Assembly: GCA_030613605.1 (NCBI GenBank)
Contig: JAUWLO010000024.1
Coordinates: forward strand, 1 to 14,820
Length of the DNA stretch: 14,820 nucleotides
Direction: 5' to 3'
Source: Gammaproteobacteria bacterium
GTDB taxonomy: Bacteria; Pseudomonadota; Gammaproteobacteria; SZUA-152
This document shows, in pieces, positions 1 through 6,817 of this stretch (position 1 is the first letter of the stretch; each line of letters opens with the position of its first letter). A model generated the notes under the pieces. It worked only from the letters and a program-made list of their open reading frames with translations, was not told the DNA's origin and ran no database searches. The translations under genes were made by a program, and so were the position numbers.

Positions 1-1185
1 CAGGCCAAAGAGGTAAACCTGGAAAAAGACGCCGAGCCTGGCAAGATTTTGCATGAAACACGCAAAGGAGAGATGGCTGCCATGGGTGAAGTACCCTTTG
101 ACCGCTACTACGGTACGGCCGACGCAACCCCACTATTTATAGTGCTTGCTGGGGCTTATTACGAACGCACAGGTGATCTTCCTTTTATCGAGTCAATCTG
201 GCCTAACATAGAACTTGCCCTTGAGTGGATCGATCATTGGGGAGATGCAGATAGTGATGGTTTCGTGGAATACGGACGGCATGCAGAAAGGGGTTTGGTG
301 CAACAAGGTTGGAAGGACTCTAACGATTCTATCTTCCATGCAGATGGTTCAGATGCCAAAGGCCCCATTGCTGTCTGCGAAGTTCAGGGTTATGTGTACA
401 ACGCAAAATGTCAGGCAGCAAAGCTGGCGCAACTAATGGGCAATAATGATCTTGCAGACACCTTGTTGGTACAAGCCGCTGTGCTGAAGGATCGATTCAA
501 CGATACCTTCTGGTGTGAGGATATTTCTACTTATGCGCTGGCACTGGATGGTGACAAACGACCTTGCAAGGTTCGTTCTTCCAATGCGGGACATGCCTTG
601 TTCAGTGGAATTGCCAAACCGGAATATGCCCATCAAGTGGCCGAAACCTTGCTTGCTGACAATTCTTTTTCAGGCTGGGGAGTCCGCACCATTGCCAAGA
701 GTGAAGCTCGTTATAATCCCATGTCCTATCATAACGGCACGGTGTGGCCCCACGACAATGCTTTGATTGCCATGGGGCTTGCTAGCAACGGTTTCAAAGA
801 AGGTGCGTTGCAAATTATGGAAGGATTGTTCAATGCCAGCCTGTTCCTGGATTTGAGCCGTATGCCCGAACTGTTTTGTGGTTTTATCAAGCGCACGGGG
901 CAGGGACCGACTCTCTACCCGGTGGCCTGTGCACCGCAGGCCTGGGCAAGCTCCACGGTTTTTGCTTTATTGCAGGCTATTCTTGGCCTGTCTTTTGTAG
1001 GCGAAGAAAAACCCAAAATCATTTTAACGCATCCTTTGTTACCACCCTATCTTGAATGGGTGGAGATTAAAAATTTAACCGTTGGTGATGCAAGCGTAGA
1101 TCTGCTATTACATCGTCGAGATGATGATGTTGGCATAAATGTTTTGCGCAGGGAGGGTGAGGTAGAGATCATTATCGTCAAATGA
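1..1185 (+). CDS. Glycogen debranching enzyme (amylo-alpha-1,6-glucosidase), C-terminal part
   Basis: This is the 3' portion of a glycogen-debranching-type amylo-alpha-1,6-glucosidase, which hydrolyses alpha-1,6 branch linkages in glycogen-like glucans in the cytoplasm. The frame is open from the first base, so the 5' end lies outside the window. The TTG at 49 is an internal codon, not a start. About 394 codons are visible, roughly half of the usual 650-750 residue enzyme. Family landmarks in order are KILHETRKGEM followed by FDRYYGTADATPLF at the visible N-terminus, GWKDSNDS in the middle, and SYHNGTVWPHDNALIAMGL about two thirds along. These belong to the (alpha/alpha)6-barrel catalytic domain (PF06202). 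The catalytic acid itself was not assigned. The stop is TGA at 1183-1185, and pcm follows 49 bases downstream. Identification is by recalled family motifs; substrate preference cannot be read from the sequence. Confidence 0.9.
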   Translation, partial: QAKEVNLEKDAEPGKILHETRKGEMAAMGEVPFDRYYGTADATPLFIVLAGAYYERTGDLPFIESIWPNIELALEWIDHWGDADSDGFVEYGRHAERGLVQQGWKDSNDSIFHADGSDAKGPIAVCEVQGYVYNAKCQAAKLAQLMGNNDLADTLLVQAAVLKDRFNDTFWCEDISTYALALDGDKRPCKVRSSNAGHALFSGIAKPEYAHQVAETLLADNSFSGWGVRTIAKSEARYNPMSYHNGTVWPHDNALIAMGLASNGFKEGALQIMEGLFNASLFLDLSRMPELFCGFIKRTGQGPTLYPVACAPQAWASSTVFALLQAILGLSFVGEEKPKIILTHPLLPPYLEWVEIKNLTVGDASVDLLLHRRDDDVGINVLRREGEVEIIIVK

Positions 1186-1234
1186 CGACATAAGAATACA
1201 TATAAAGTTTTGGCTCTTAGCCGAGGATTCAAAA

Positions 1235-2008
1235 ATGATCCTGTTCATACAGAAAATAACAATCACGATAATACAACAATTTGTCGCACCAATTGTTGTA
1301 TTTCTGATTTTATTTGCCGGAATATCAACACCAGTTTTAAGTGCAGATAAATATGAGCGCGCGCGCCAGGCCATGGTCCGCATTATTGAACAAGACGTAC
1401 GTGAGACCAGTTTGTATCTAGATAAAGAAGCGCTTGATCCACGCGTCATGGCAGCTATGGGTAAAGTGTCTCGCCATGAATATGTTCCGCGTAAACTTCG
1501 TCGAAATGCCTATGAGAACCGACCACTTCCTATTGGTTACGGTCAGACCATTTCCCAGCCCTATATCGTTGCCATAATGACCGATTTACTAAAGCCCGAA
1601 CCTCATTATCGAGTTTTAGAAGTGGGAACCGGTTCTGGTTATCAGGCTGCGATACTGGCAGAACTTGTTGATACTATCTACAGCATAGAAATAATAAAAC
1701 CTTTAGCAGACAAGGCAGCAAAACGATTGAAGGATCTTGGCTATCAGAATGCGCATGTCCGTGTTGGTGACGGTTATTATGGATGGGAAGAACACGCACC
1801 TTTTGATGCAATTGTAGTGACTGCTGCTGCCAGCCACATACCACCACCACTTATTGCCCAGTTAAAACCGGGAGGTCGTATGATGATTCCGGTTGGTAGC
1901 CGGTTTCTAATCCAACAATTACTTCTAGTTGAGAAGGGAAAAACGGGTAAGTTGACTACACATCAAATCTTACCGGTAGCCTTTGTACCATTAACAGGCA
2001 AACATTAA
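1235..2008 (+). CDS. pcm: Protein-L-isoaspartate O-methyltransferase with N-terminal signal/anchor
   Basis: PIMT transfers a methyl group from AdoMet to the isoaspartyl carboxylate of aged proteins, starting their repair. The 257-residue product has the family signatures: LPIGYGQTISQPYIVA (about 98-113), AdoMet motif I VLEVGTGSGYQ (127-137), the acidic motif IEI (151-153) and LKPGGRMMIPVG (210-221). Cytosolic PIMTs are about 208-225 residues long. The extra N-terminal 37 residues are a hydrophobic stretch (about 12-35) ending in STPVLSA, which resembles a signal peptide cleaved after A37, or else an uncleaved anchor. ATG 1235 is supported by GAGGA at 1223-1227. The gene is followed 46 bases later by a membrane protein with its own AdoMet-binding domain. 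Export is odd because AdoMet is not known to be available in the periplasm. The enzyme call is firm; the location is inference. Confidence 0.93.
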   Translation: MILFIQKITITIIQQFVAPIVVFLILFAGISTPVLSADKYERARQAMVRIIEQDVRETSLYLDKEALDPRVMAAMGKVSRHEYVPRKLRRNAYENRPLPIGYGQTISQPYIVAIMTDLLKPEPHYRVLEVGTGSGYQAAILAELVDTIYSIEIIKPLADKAAKRLKDLGYQNAHVRVGDGYYGWEEHAPFDAIVVTAAASHIPPPLIAQLKPGGRMMIPVGSRFLIQQLLLVEKGKTGKLTTHQILPVAFVPLTGKH

Positions 2009-2027
2009 CTATTAGTTAGTTAATGTT
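2001..2027. repeat. 11-bp palindrome overlapping the pcm stop codon
   Basis: The sequence AACATTAACTA (2001-2011) is exactly repeated in inverse at 2017-2027 (TAGTTAATGTT), with a 5-base loop. The pcm stop codon (2006-2008) lies inside the left arm. The stem is AT-rich and no T-run follows, so it is not a standard intrinsic terminator. It could be a 3'-end stability hairpin, a transcript-attenuating structure before the next gene, or a protein-binding site. Confidence 0.6.
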
Positions 2028-2054
2028 ACGGCCTTACAAACCAATGATGCTTTA

Positions 2055-4547
2055 ATGAGCATGGCCGATAATATAAAAAATACGTTCGCCACCACAACCT
2101 TAGTGCAACCGCCACGTATTACCATTGCGCTGCTGTCGGCCAGCGCCCTGGCCTACGAAATTCTCCTGATGCGGCTGTTTTCCATCATCCAGTGGCATCA
2201 TTTCGCCTACATGATTATTAGCCTGGCGTTACTTGGTTATGGTGTTAGCGGTACTTTTCTTTCTCTAAACAGCCGACGATTGTTAACAAACTTCCCACGT
2301 GTTTTTGTGATTAACGTACTGCTGTTTGGTATAAGCACCCTGGTTTGTTACCTATTAGCACAACAGATCCCTTTTAATCCCCAGGAAATACTGTGGGATG
2401 CACATCAACCCTGGTATTTATTATTTTTATATCTGATGCTGGCGTTGCCTTTCTTTTTTGCAGCAAACGCCATTGGTTTAGCCTTGATGTCTTACCGTCA
2501 GGAAATATCACATCTATACGCTGCTGATATGCTGGGGGCCGGTATTGGCAGTGTTGGTATTGTATTACTACTCTTCATTGCGTTTCCAGAGAACAGCTTG
2601 CGTATTATCACAGCAATTGCTATTGCCACTGCTGCTATCGCTTGCTGGGAACTTGGTCTGGGTCAAAAATTAAGATGGTTGTTATTACCTGCGGCGATAA
2701 TACCATTGATGTTGCCCGCTGCGTGGACACAGCTGATAATCTCGCCCTATAAGGAGCTTAGTCAGACATTACGTATCACTGGTAGTGAAGTAATCGCAGA
2801 ATATTCCAGCCCCCTTGGTCTATTGAGTGTGGTCAAAAACCCAGTCGTACCTCTGCGACATGCCCCTGGTCTAAGCTTGAAGGCGACTCAGGAGCCACCC
2901 ACACAACTTGGTGTGTTTACTGATGCTGATGCCATGACGGTGATTAACGCGAATCCTGGTGGTAAAAACCTGGAACATTTCGCGTATCTGGATCAGTTGA
3001 CGTCGGCTGTTCCATATCATCTACGACACCTTCAACAACTACAACATGTTCTGGTATTAGGGGCAGGAGGTGGATCCGATGTATTGCAGGCACGTTTTCA
3101 CGGCGTGGAAAAAATAGAGGCTGTTGAACTCAATCCACAAATGGTTAATCTGATACGAGAGGATTATAAAAAGTTCTCGGGCGACCTGTATAACGTTAAC
3201 AAAATTCAGGTGCATACCGCTGAAGCGCGCGGTTTCGTCACAGGTGTTCAGTCGCAATATGACCTGATTCAGGTAGCCCTACTGGATGCTTTTAATGCGT
3301 CTTCTGCCGGACTTTATGCGCTGAATGAAAGCTACCTTTACACCGTCGAGGCATTGCAGGAGTACTTGAAGCACTTAACACCTGATGGTTATCTCGCTAT
3401 CAGTCGTTGGGTAAAACTGCCGCCACGCGACACCATTAAACTGTTTGCCACAGCCGTTACCGCCTTGAAACGCAGTGGCGTGAAGAATATAAATCAAAAT
3501 ATAGTGCTCATCCGTAGTTGGCAAACCAGTACCTTGCTGATTAAAAATGGCCCATTTAGTGCGCAGGAAATTTCAGCTTTACAAAATTTCTGTGAGCAAC
3601 GGGCATTTGACCTTGTCTATTACCCTGGCATGTCAGCTTCACAGGCCAACCAATACAACCGCTTAAGAGAACCTGTTTTCTATCAGGCTGCACAAGCATT
3701 ATTGAGTGGACAGTATGATAGCTATATAAAGAATTATAAATTCGATATTCAACCCGCTACAGACGACAAACCCTATTTTTTCAATTTTTTCAAATGGTCT
3801 GTGTTACCGGAAGTGCTAACGCTTATTGGCAGGGGAGGTATGCCATTGTTGGAATGGGGTTATCTGTTACTAATAGCCACATTTCTGCAAGCGCTTGTTG
3901 TAAGTCTGGCGCTCATTCTATTACCCCTGGCATTTTTAAAAAGAAATTCATCGGTACCAGATAATAACGACATACCACATTGGCGCGCCTTTGGTTATTT
4001 TTTTGCTTTGGGGCTCGCCTTTCTATTCATCGAGATTGCCTTTATCCAAAAATTCATCTTGTTTTTGCATCACCCCCTTTATGCTATAGCTGTTGTGCTA
4101 GCCGCCTTTTTAATATTCGCTGGACTTGGAAGCGCCTATTCCAGGCGATATAGTCAGCACAACAACCATAACAAAGGTATCAAGAGAGCAATCAGCGGTA
4201 TCATAATTCTGGGACTGCTTTACCTGTTGGTATTAGGACCAGCATTCTCGCTAATGTTAGGTTGGCCAGCTCTATTAAAAGTGTTTATTGCCATTACGTT
4301 CATCGCACCACTGGCCTTCTGTATGGGTATGCCATTTCCACTTGGCCTTAGTTTACTGGGTAACAAATCACAACACTTGATACCGTGGGTTTGGGGAGTT
4401 AATGGTTGTGCCTCAGTCCTTAGCGCGGTATTGGCAACCTTGCTGGCTATTCACTTCGGATTTACAGTTGTTGTGGTGTTGGCGTTGATTATCTATGGGG
4501 TAGGGGCATTTATTATGCTCGCACCGTCGACCAAACTAACTGAATAA
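2055..4547 (+). CDS. Polytopic membrane protein with spermidine-synthase-like AdoMet-binding domain
   Basis: An 830-residue protein with three parts. Residues about 22-230 hold roughly six or seven hydrophobic membrane segments, starting LSASALAYEILLMRLFSIIQ. Residues about 240-590 form a soluble domain with the AdoMet/dcSAM-binding motif VLVLGAGGGSD (332-342), the acidic ribose-binding position in AVELNP (356-361), and LDAFNASS (410-417), ending in PATDDKPYFFNFF (567-579). Residues about 600-825 hold another six or so membrane segments with CMGMPFPLGLSLLGN (756-770) and WVWGVNGCASVLSAVLA (778-794). This matches large membrane-embedded spermidine-synthase-like proteins found in many bacteria, whose reaction is unknown to me. 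True polyamine synthesis is not established. ATG 2055 lacks a clear ribosome-binding site (ATG 2061 is an alternative), so coupling to pcm is possible. The MJ1316-domain gene starts 13 bases downstream. Confidence 0.85.
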   Translation: MSMADNIKNTFATTTLVQPPRITIALLSASALAYEILLMRLFSIIQWHHFAYMIISLALLGYGVSGTFLSLNSRRLLTNFPRVFVINVLLFGISTLVCYLLAQQIPFNPQEILWDAHQPWYLLFLYLMLALPFFFAANAIGLALMSYRQEISHLYAADMLGAGIGSVGIVLLLFIAFPENSLRIITAIAIATAAIACWELGLGQKLRWLLLPAAIIPLMLPAAWTQLIISPYKELSQTLRITGSEVIAEYSSPLGLLSVVKNPVVPLRHAPGLSLKATQEPPTQLGVFTDADAMTVINANPGGKNLEHFAYLDQLTSAVPYHLRHLQQLQHVLVLGAGGGSDVLQARFHGVEKIEAVELNPQMVNLIREDYKKFSGDLYNVNKIQVHTAEARGFVTGVQSQYDLIQVALLDAFNASSAGLYALNESYLYTVEALQEYLKHLTPDGYLAISRWVKLPPRDTIKLFATAVTALKRSGVKNINQNIVLIRSWQTSTLLIKNGPFSAQEISALQNFCEQRAFDLVYYPGMSASQANQYNRLREPVFYQAAQALLSGQYDSYIKNYKFDIQPATDDKPYFFNFFKWSVLPEVLTLIGRGGMPLLEWGYLLLIATFLQALVVSLALILLPLAFLKRNSSVPDNNDIPHWRAFGYFFALGLAFLFIEIAFIQKFILFLHHPLYAIAVVLAAFLIFAGLGSAYSRRYSQHNNHNKGIKRAISGIIILGLLYLLVLGPAFSLMLGWPALLKVFIAITFIAPLAFCMGMPFPLGLSLLGNKSQHLIPWVWGVNGCASVLSAVLATLLAIHFGFTVVVVLALIIYGVGAFIMLAPSTKLTE

Positions 4548-4560
4548 TAATTCACCAGTC

Positions 4561-4815
4561 GTGAAGCCCATACATGAAATCCTTAATCGTATTCGCTGGG
4601 ATAAGGAATATGCCAGGGCAGACTTTCAGGTAGGTTATTATGATCGCCTGGAAGATAAAATTATTCTTGTGCCGTTTCGTGAACTCTATTTTGATAAGGA
4701 GGATCACTTCGATTTTCAAATTCTCGATGAGGATGGGGTGACGCATACCATCCCACTACATCGAATCAAAGAACTTTATAGAAATGGGGAACTTGTCTGG
4801 CATCGTGATCACTAG
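4561..4815 (+). CDS. MJ1316/DUF504 family protein (RNA cyclic-phosphate end recognition domain)
   Basis: This 84-residue protein is essentially one MJ1316 (DUF504, PF04457) domain. The pattern is clear: PIHEILNRIRWDKEY (3-17), VGYYDRLEDKIILVPF (24-39), then HTIPLHRIKELYRNGELVW (62-80). The family is proposed to recognise 2',3'-cyclic-phosphate or similarly processed RNA ends, because the domain occurs with RNA-repair enzymes. That role is a prediction, and there is no RNA ligase or kinase in this window. The start is GTG 4561, chosen because the family begins M-x-P-I at this point; no good ribosome-binding site is visible. It lies 13 bases after the membrane methyltransferase-like gene, so it is probably co-transcribed with it. 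Its acidic and aromatic content suggests a soluble cytoplasmic protein. Confidence 0.85.
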   Translation: MKPIHEILNRIRWDKEYARADFQVGYYDRLEDKIILVPFRELYFDKEDHFDFQILDEDGVTHTIPLHRIKELYRNGELVWHRDH

Positions 4816-4944
4816 TGGCATTTATACCAGGATAAAAAGGATTCCAGGACAAGTAGTGTTTTTTAGGACTTCAATCAAAAAAAGATAATCATGCATTTGA
4901 GCTACACTATAGCTTATAGCATTTAATTCATGGGAGATTCTAGA

Positions 4945-5130
4945 ATGATTCAACTGGATCTAAATCAACAAGATATCGAAGTGTTAGTTGATACCCTGGA
5001 AGGCTATCTTTCTGATCTACGTATGGAAATATCAGCTACTGATTTGCAGGATTACCGGGAAGGCTTGAAATCAAGAAAGGAAATCCTGATAAAGGTGCTG
5101 GATGAGCTTAAGGAAGCAACAGCCCACTAA
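4945..5130 (+). CDS. Small conserved helical protein of unknown function
   Basis: A 61-residue product beginning MIQLDLNQQDIEVL. A longer reading from ATG 4930 adds five residues, but GGGAGA at 4932-4937 is ideally spaced for ATG 4945, so I prefer the shorter form. The protein is almost entirely amphipathic helix (LVDTLEGYLSDLRMEI, then a charged stretch ending ILIKVLDELKEA) with no membrane segment or cysteine. It resembles short bacterial conserved hypotheticals whose shared pattern is a helical hairpin with an SDLRMEI-like core. I know no experimental function. Its TAA stop (5128-5130) overlaps the stop of the opposing CheR-like gene, so the two genes converge with no spacer and no intrinsic terminator between them. 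Confidence 0.75.
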   Translation: MIQLDLNQQDIEVLVDTLEGYLSDLRMEISATDLQDYREGLKSRKEILIKVLDELKEATAH

Positions 5131-5963
5131 TCACAGTTTTCTCGCAGATAAATACCCAGACGTTTGGACCAAATAGTAAACCCTGTGCACTCGGGGGGAA
5201 GTTCCTCATGTACCCCAATCATTAAAACGCCACCATTATCCAGGCTGGCATGAATCCGTTGCGCGATTTCCTGTTGTAGCGACATATCATAATAGGTAAA
5301 TGCCAGGTTACGACAACAGATCAGATGAAATAATGGTTCCTCTCCATACGCGGGTGATTCCTGGCGCAAGTCCTGGCAACGGAACTCAATATTGGATTGA
5401 TAATCAGGGCGCAGGCAAAACTGATCATCACGTTTCCTGAAGGCCTCTTCTCGCCATGTGAGCGGCAGATTTTTTATCGCAGAGTAGGGGTAACAGGCAC
5501 GTCGGGCACGTTTTATCATAGCGGGATTAATCTCTGTGCCTACAATAGACAGCCTAATGGCCGAGAAGCGGGATTGAAATAGCATCGACCATAATAGCGC
5601 CAGAGTATAAGGTTCCTCGCCGGCACCAGAGCCTGCACACCAGATACGCAATTCCGTTTCCTGGCGCTGTTCGATGGTATGAAGTAGCCTGGGGAATACC
5701 TGTTGTTCCAGAAAGGCAAACACCATCTTGTCACGATAAAAGCGTGAAATGGTGATTTGGCAGAGCTTATCCAGTTCGGGCCACTCGTCGACATGCTCAT
5801 CAAAATAGTTACGGTAGCTATGCAGGTCTTCCAATTGCAACTGTTCTAAACGTCGCTGTAAACGCTTACAGACCTGATTACGCACCTTGCGAAAGCCAGG
5901 CCATCGCATATGTATGTGCGGTAAAGCCCATTGCAGAAACTGAACACATTCCGAGTCGTTCAT
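5127..5963 (-). CDS. Orphan CheR-like AdoMet-dependent methyltransferase
   Basis: CheR enzymes methylate glutamates on chemoreceptors using AdoMet. This 278-residue protein has the two-part CheR layout. The small N-terminal helical domain contains VCKRLQRRLEQL (31-42) and TISRFYRD (71-78), where classical CheR has a T-x-F-F-R-[DE] motif. The AdoMet domain contains IWCAGSGAGEEPYTLAL (107-123), the acidic GTEINP (142-147) and CCRNLAFTYYD (216-226), equivalent to CheR's F-C-R-N-V-x-I-Y-F-D. The catalytic-domain glycines and GEEPYT are intact, so activity is plausible. No chemotaxis genes are near, so the substrate may be something other than an MCP. The TAG stop overlaps the stop of the opposing small gene. 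ATG 5963 has only a weak GAGA upstream. A 10-bp perfect dyad lies between it and divergent trhA. Confidence 0.87.
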   Translation of the reverse strand: MNDSECVQFLQWALPHIHMRWPGFRKVRNQVCKRLQRRLEQLQLEDLHSYRNYFDEHVDEWPELDKLCQITISRFYRDKMVFAFLEQQVFPRLLHTIEQRQETELRIWCAGSGAGEEPYTLALLWSMLFQSRFSAIRLSIVGTEINPAMIKRARRACYPYSAIKNLPLTWREEAFRKRDDQFCLRPDYQSNIEFRCQDLRQESPAYGEEPLFHLICCRNLAFTYYDMSLQQEIAQRIHASLDNGGVLMIGVHEELPPECTGFTIWSKRLGIYLRENCD

Positions 5964-6013
5964 GATGTCTCTATTTTTTTAGGAATATGTCTATAGATTA
6001 GCTCTTTCTGACG

Positions 6014-6037
6014 CAGGCGTTACATACGTAACGCCTG
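6014..6037. promoter_or_regulatory. 24-bp dyad between divergent genes (candidate operator)
   Basis: CAGGCGTTAC (6014-6023) and GTAACGCCTG (6028-6037) form a perfect 10-bp inverted repeat around ATAC. It lies about 50 bases upstream of the CheR-like start and about 100 bases upstream of trhA, which are transcribed away from each other. No T-run follows on either strand, which argues against an intrinsic terminator. Size and symmetry fit a dimeric regulator site, but no regulator gene is adjacent and no clear -35/-10 pair was found beside it. Confidence 0.5.
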
Positions 6038-6126
6038 TAGTAGAAACCTGCTCAACCTGAAACAGACTATTATTGGTGACAGGATGAAAAGATTAAGGTC
6101 TCTAATTCATTATTTTGAGGCGCAAA

Positions 6127-6162
6127 ATGGTGACGACATATGGACCATGGAGAAAAACTTAA
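6127..6162 (+). other. Possible 11-codon leader ORF overlapping the trhA start
   Basis: ATG 6127 opens an 11-codon frame (MVTTYGPWRKT, stop TAA 6160-6162) that overlaps the start of trhA in another frame. It has the better ribosome-binding site of the two, GAGG at 6117-6120, while ATG 6140 of trhA has none at the usual distance. It may couple or delay trhA translation. The peptide resembles nothing known to me and may be a chance frame. Confidence 0.3.
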
Positions 6163-6763
6163 CACTATCACGCACCTGGTAGGTGCCGTTGCTGCATTAG
6201 CTGGTCTGGTCATTCTTGTTGTGTTCGCTGCTTTGAAAGGCGATCCCTGGAAAATCGTCAGCTTTAGCATTTATGGTACAACACTGTTTGGTCTATATGT
6301 TGTATCAACACTTTATCATGGCTCTGGAGGTAAGCTGAAAGAAATCCTTTCTATCCTCGATCATCAAGCTATTTATTTATTGATTGCGGGTACTTATACA
6401 CCGTTTACATTGGTTACTTTACGAGAGGCATGGGGTTGGTCATTGTTTGGTGCGATTTGGGGTATTGCGGCGTTGGGCATAGTATTGGATGCATTACCGA
6501 CCGTACGTAAAGGGCGTCGTATCTTGCCGGTGATTCTCTATGTTGTCATGGGTTGGTTGATTTTAATTGCGTTGGGGCCATTATTACGACATTTACCGAT
6601 GATGGGATTTTGGTGGCTTGCCGCGGGCGGTTTATTTTACACCGTAGGTATCGTATTTTACGCCTTATCCGACAAGGTTATCCACGCACATGGTATTTGG
6701 CACCTTTTTGTAATCGCAGGTAGTGTGTGCCACTACATTTCCATTTTTATGTATGTTGCTTGA
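6140..6763 (+). CDS. trhA: Hemolysin III / PAQR family membrane protein TrhA
   Basis: A 207-residue protein with seven predicted membrane segments, typical length for the bacterial PAQR (hemolysin III, YqfA/TrhA) family. These inner-membrane proteins are linked to membrane fluidity homeostasis and are related to adiponectin receptors; most are not proven haemolysins. The metal-site pattern of the family is present: S56 and H60 in VVSTLYHGS, D74-H75 in LDHQAIYLLIAGTYTPF, and H184-x3-H188 plus H198 in HAHGIWHLF...CHY. The N-terminus HGEKLNTITHLVGA (3-16) matches the family start, and an in-frame stop at 6131-6133 limits the gene to ATG 6140. The ribosome-binding site is poor and a short leader frame overlaps the start. 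The next gene, a membrane-anchored hydrolase, follows after 54 bases and may share a transcript. Confidence 0.93.
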   Translation: MDHGEKLNTITHLVGAVAALAGLVILVVFAALKGDPWKIVSFSIYGTTLFGLYVVSTLYHGSGGKLKEILSILDHQAIYLLIAGTYTPFTLVTLREAWGWSLFGAIWGIAALGIVLDALPTVRKGRRILPVILYVVMGWLILIALGPLLRHLPMMGFWWLAAGGLFYTVGIVFYALSDKVIHAHGIWHLFVIAGSVCHYISIFMYVA

Positions 6764-6817
6764 TGCAAAGAGTGGAAAATCCCTGGACTGGATATTGATG
6801 AGATTTGGCGAAACTGA

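Noticed and set aside
4810..4864. Possible intrinsic terminator after the MJ1316-domain gene (CACTA ... TAGTG followed by six T)
   Set aside because: The stem is only 5 bp with a loop near 39 bases; the T-run is suggestive but the structure is too weak to call.
6140..6763. Annotation of the PAQR protein as a toxin (haemolysin)
   Set aside because: The family name is historical; the seven-segment PAQR pattern and metal-site residues point to a membrane homeostasis protein.
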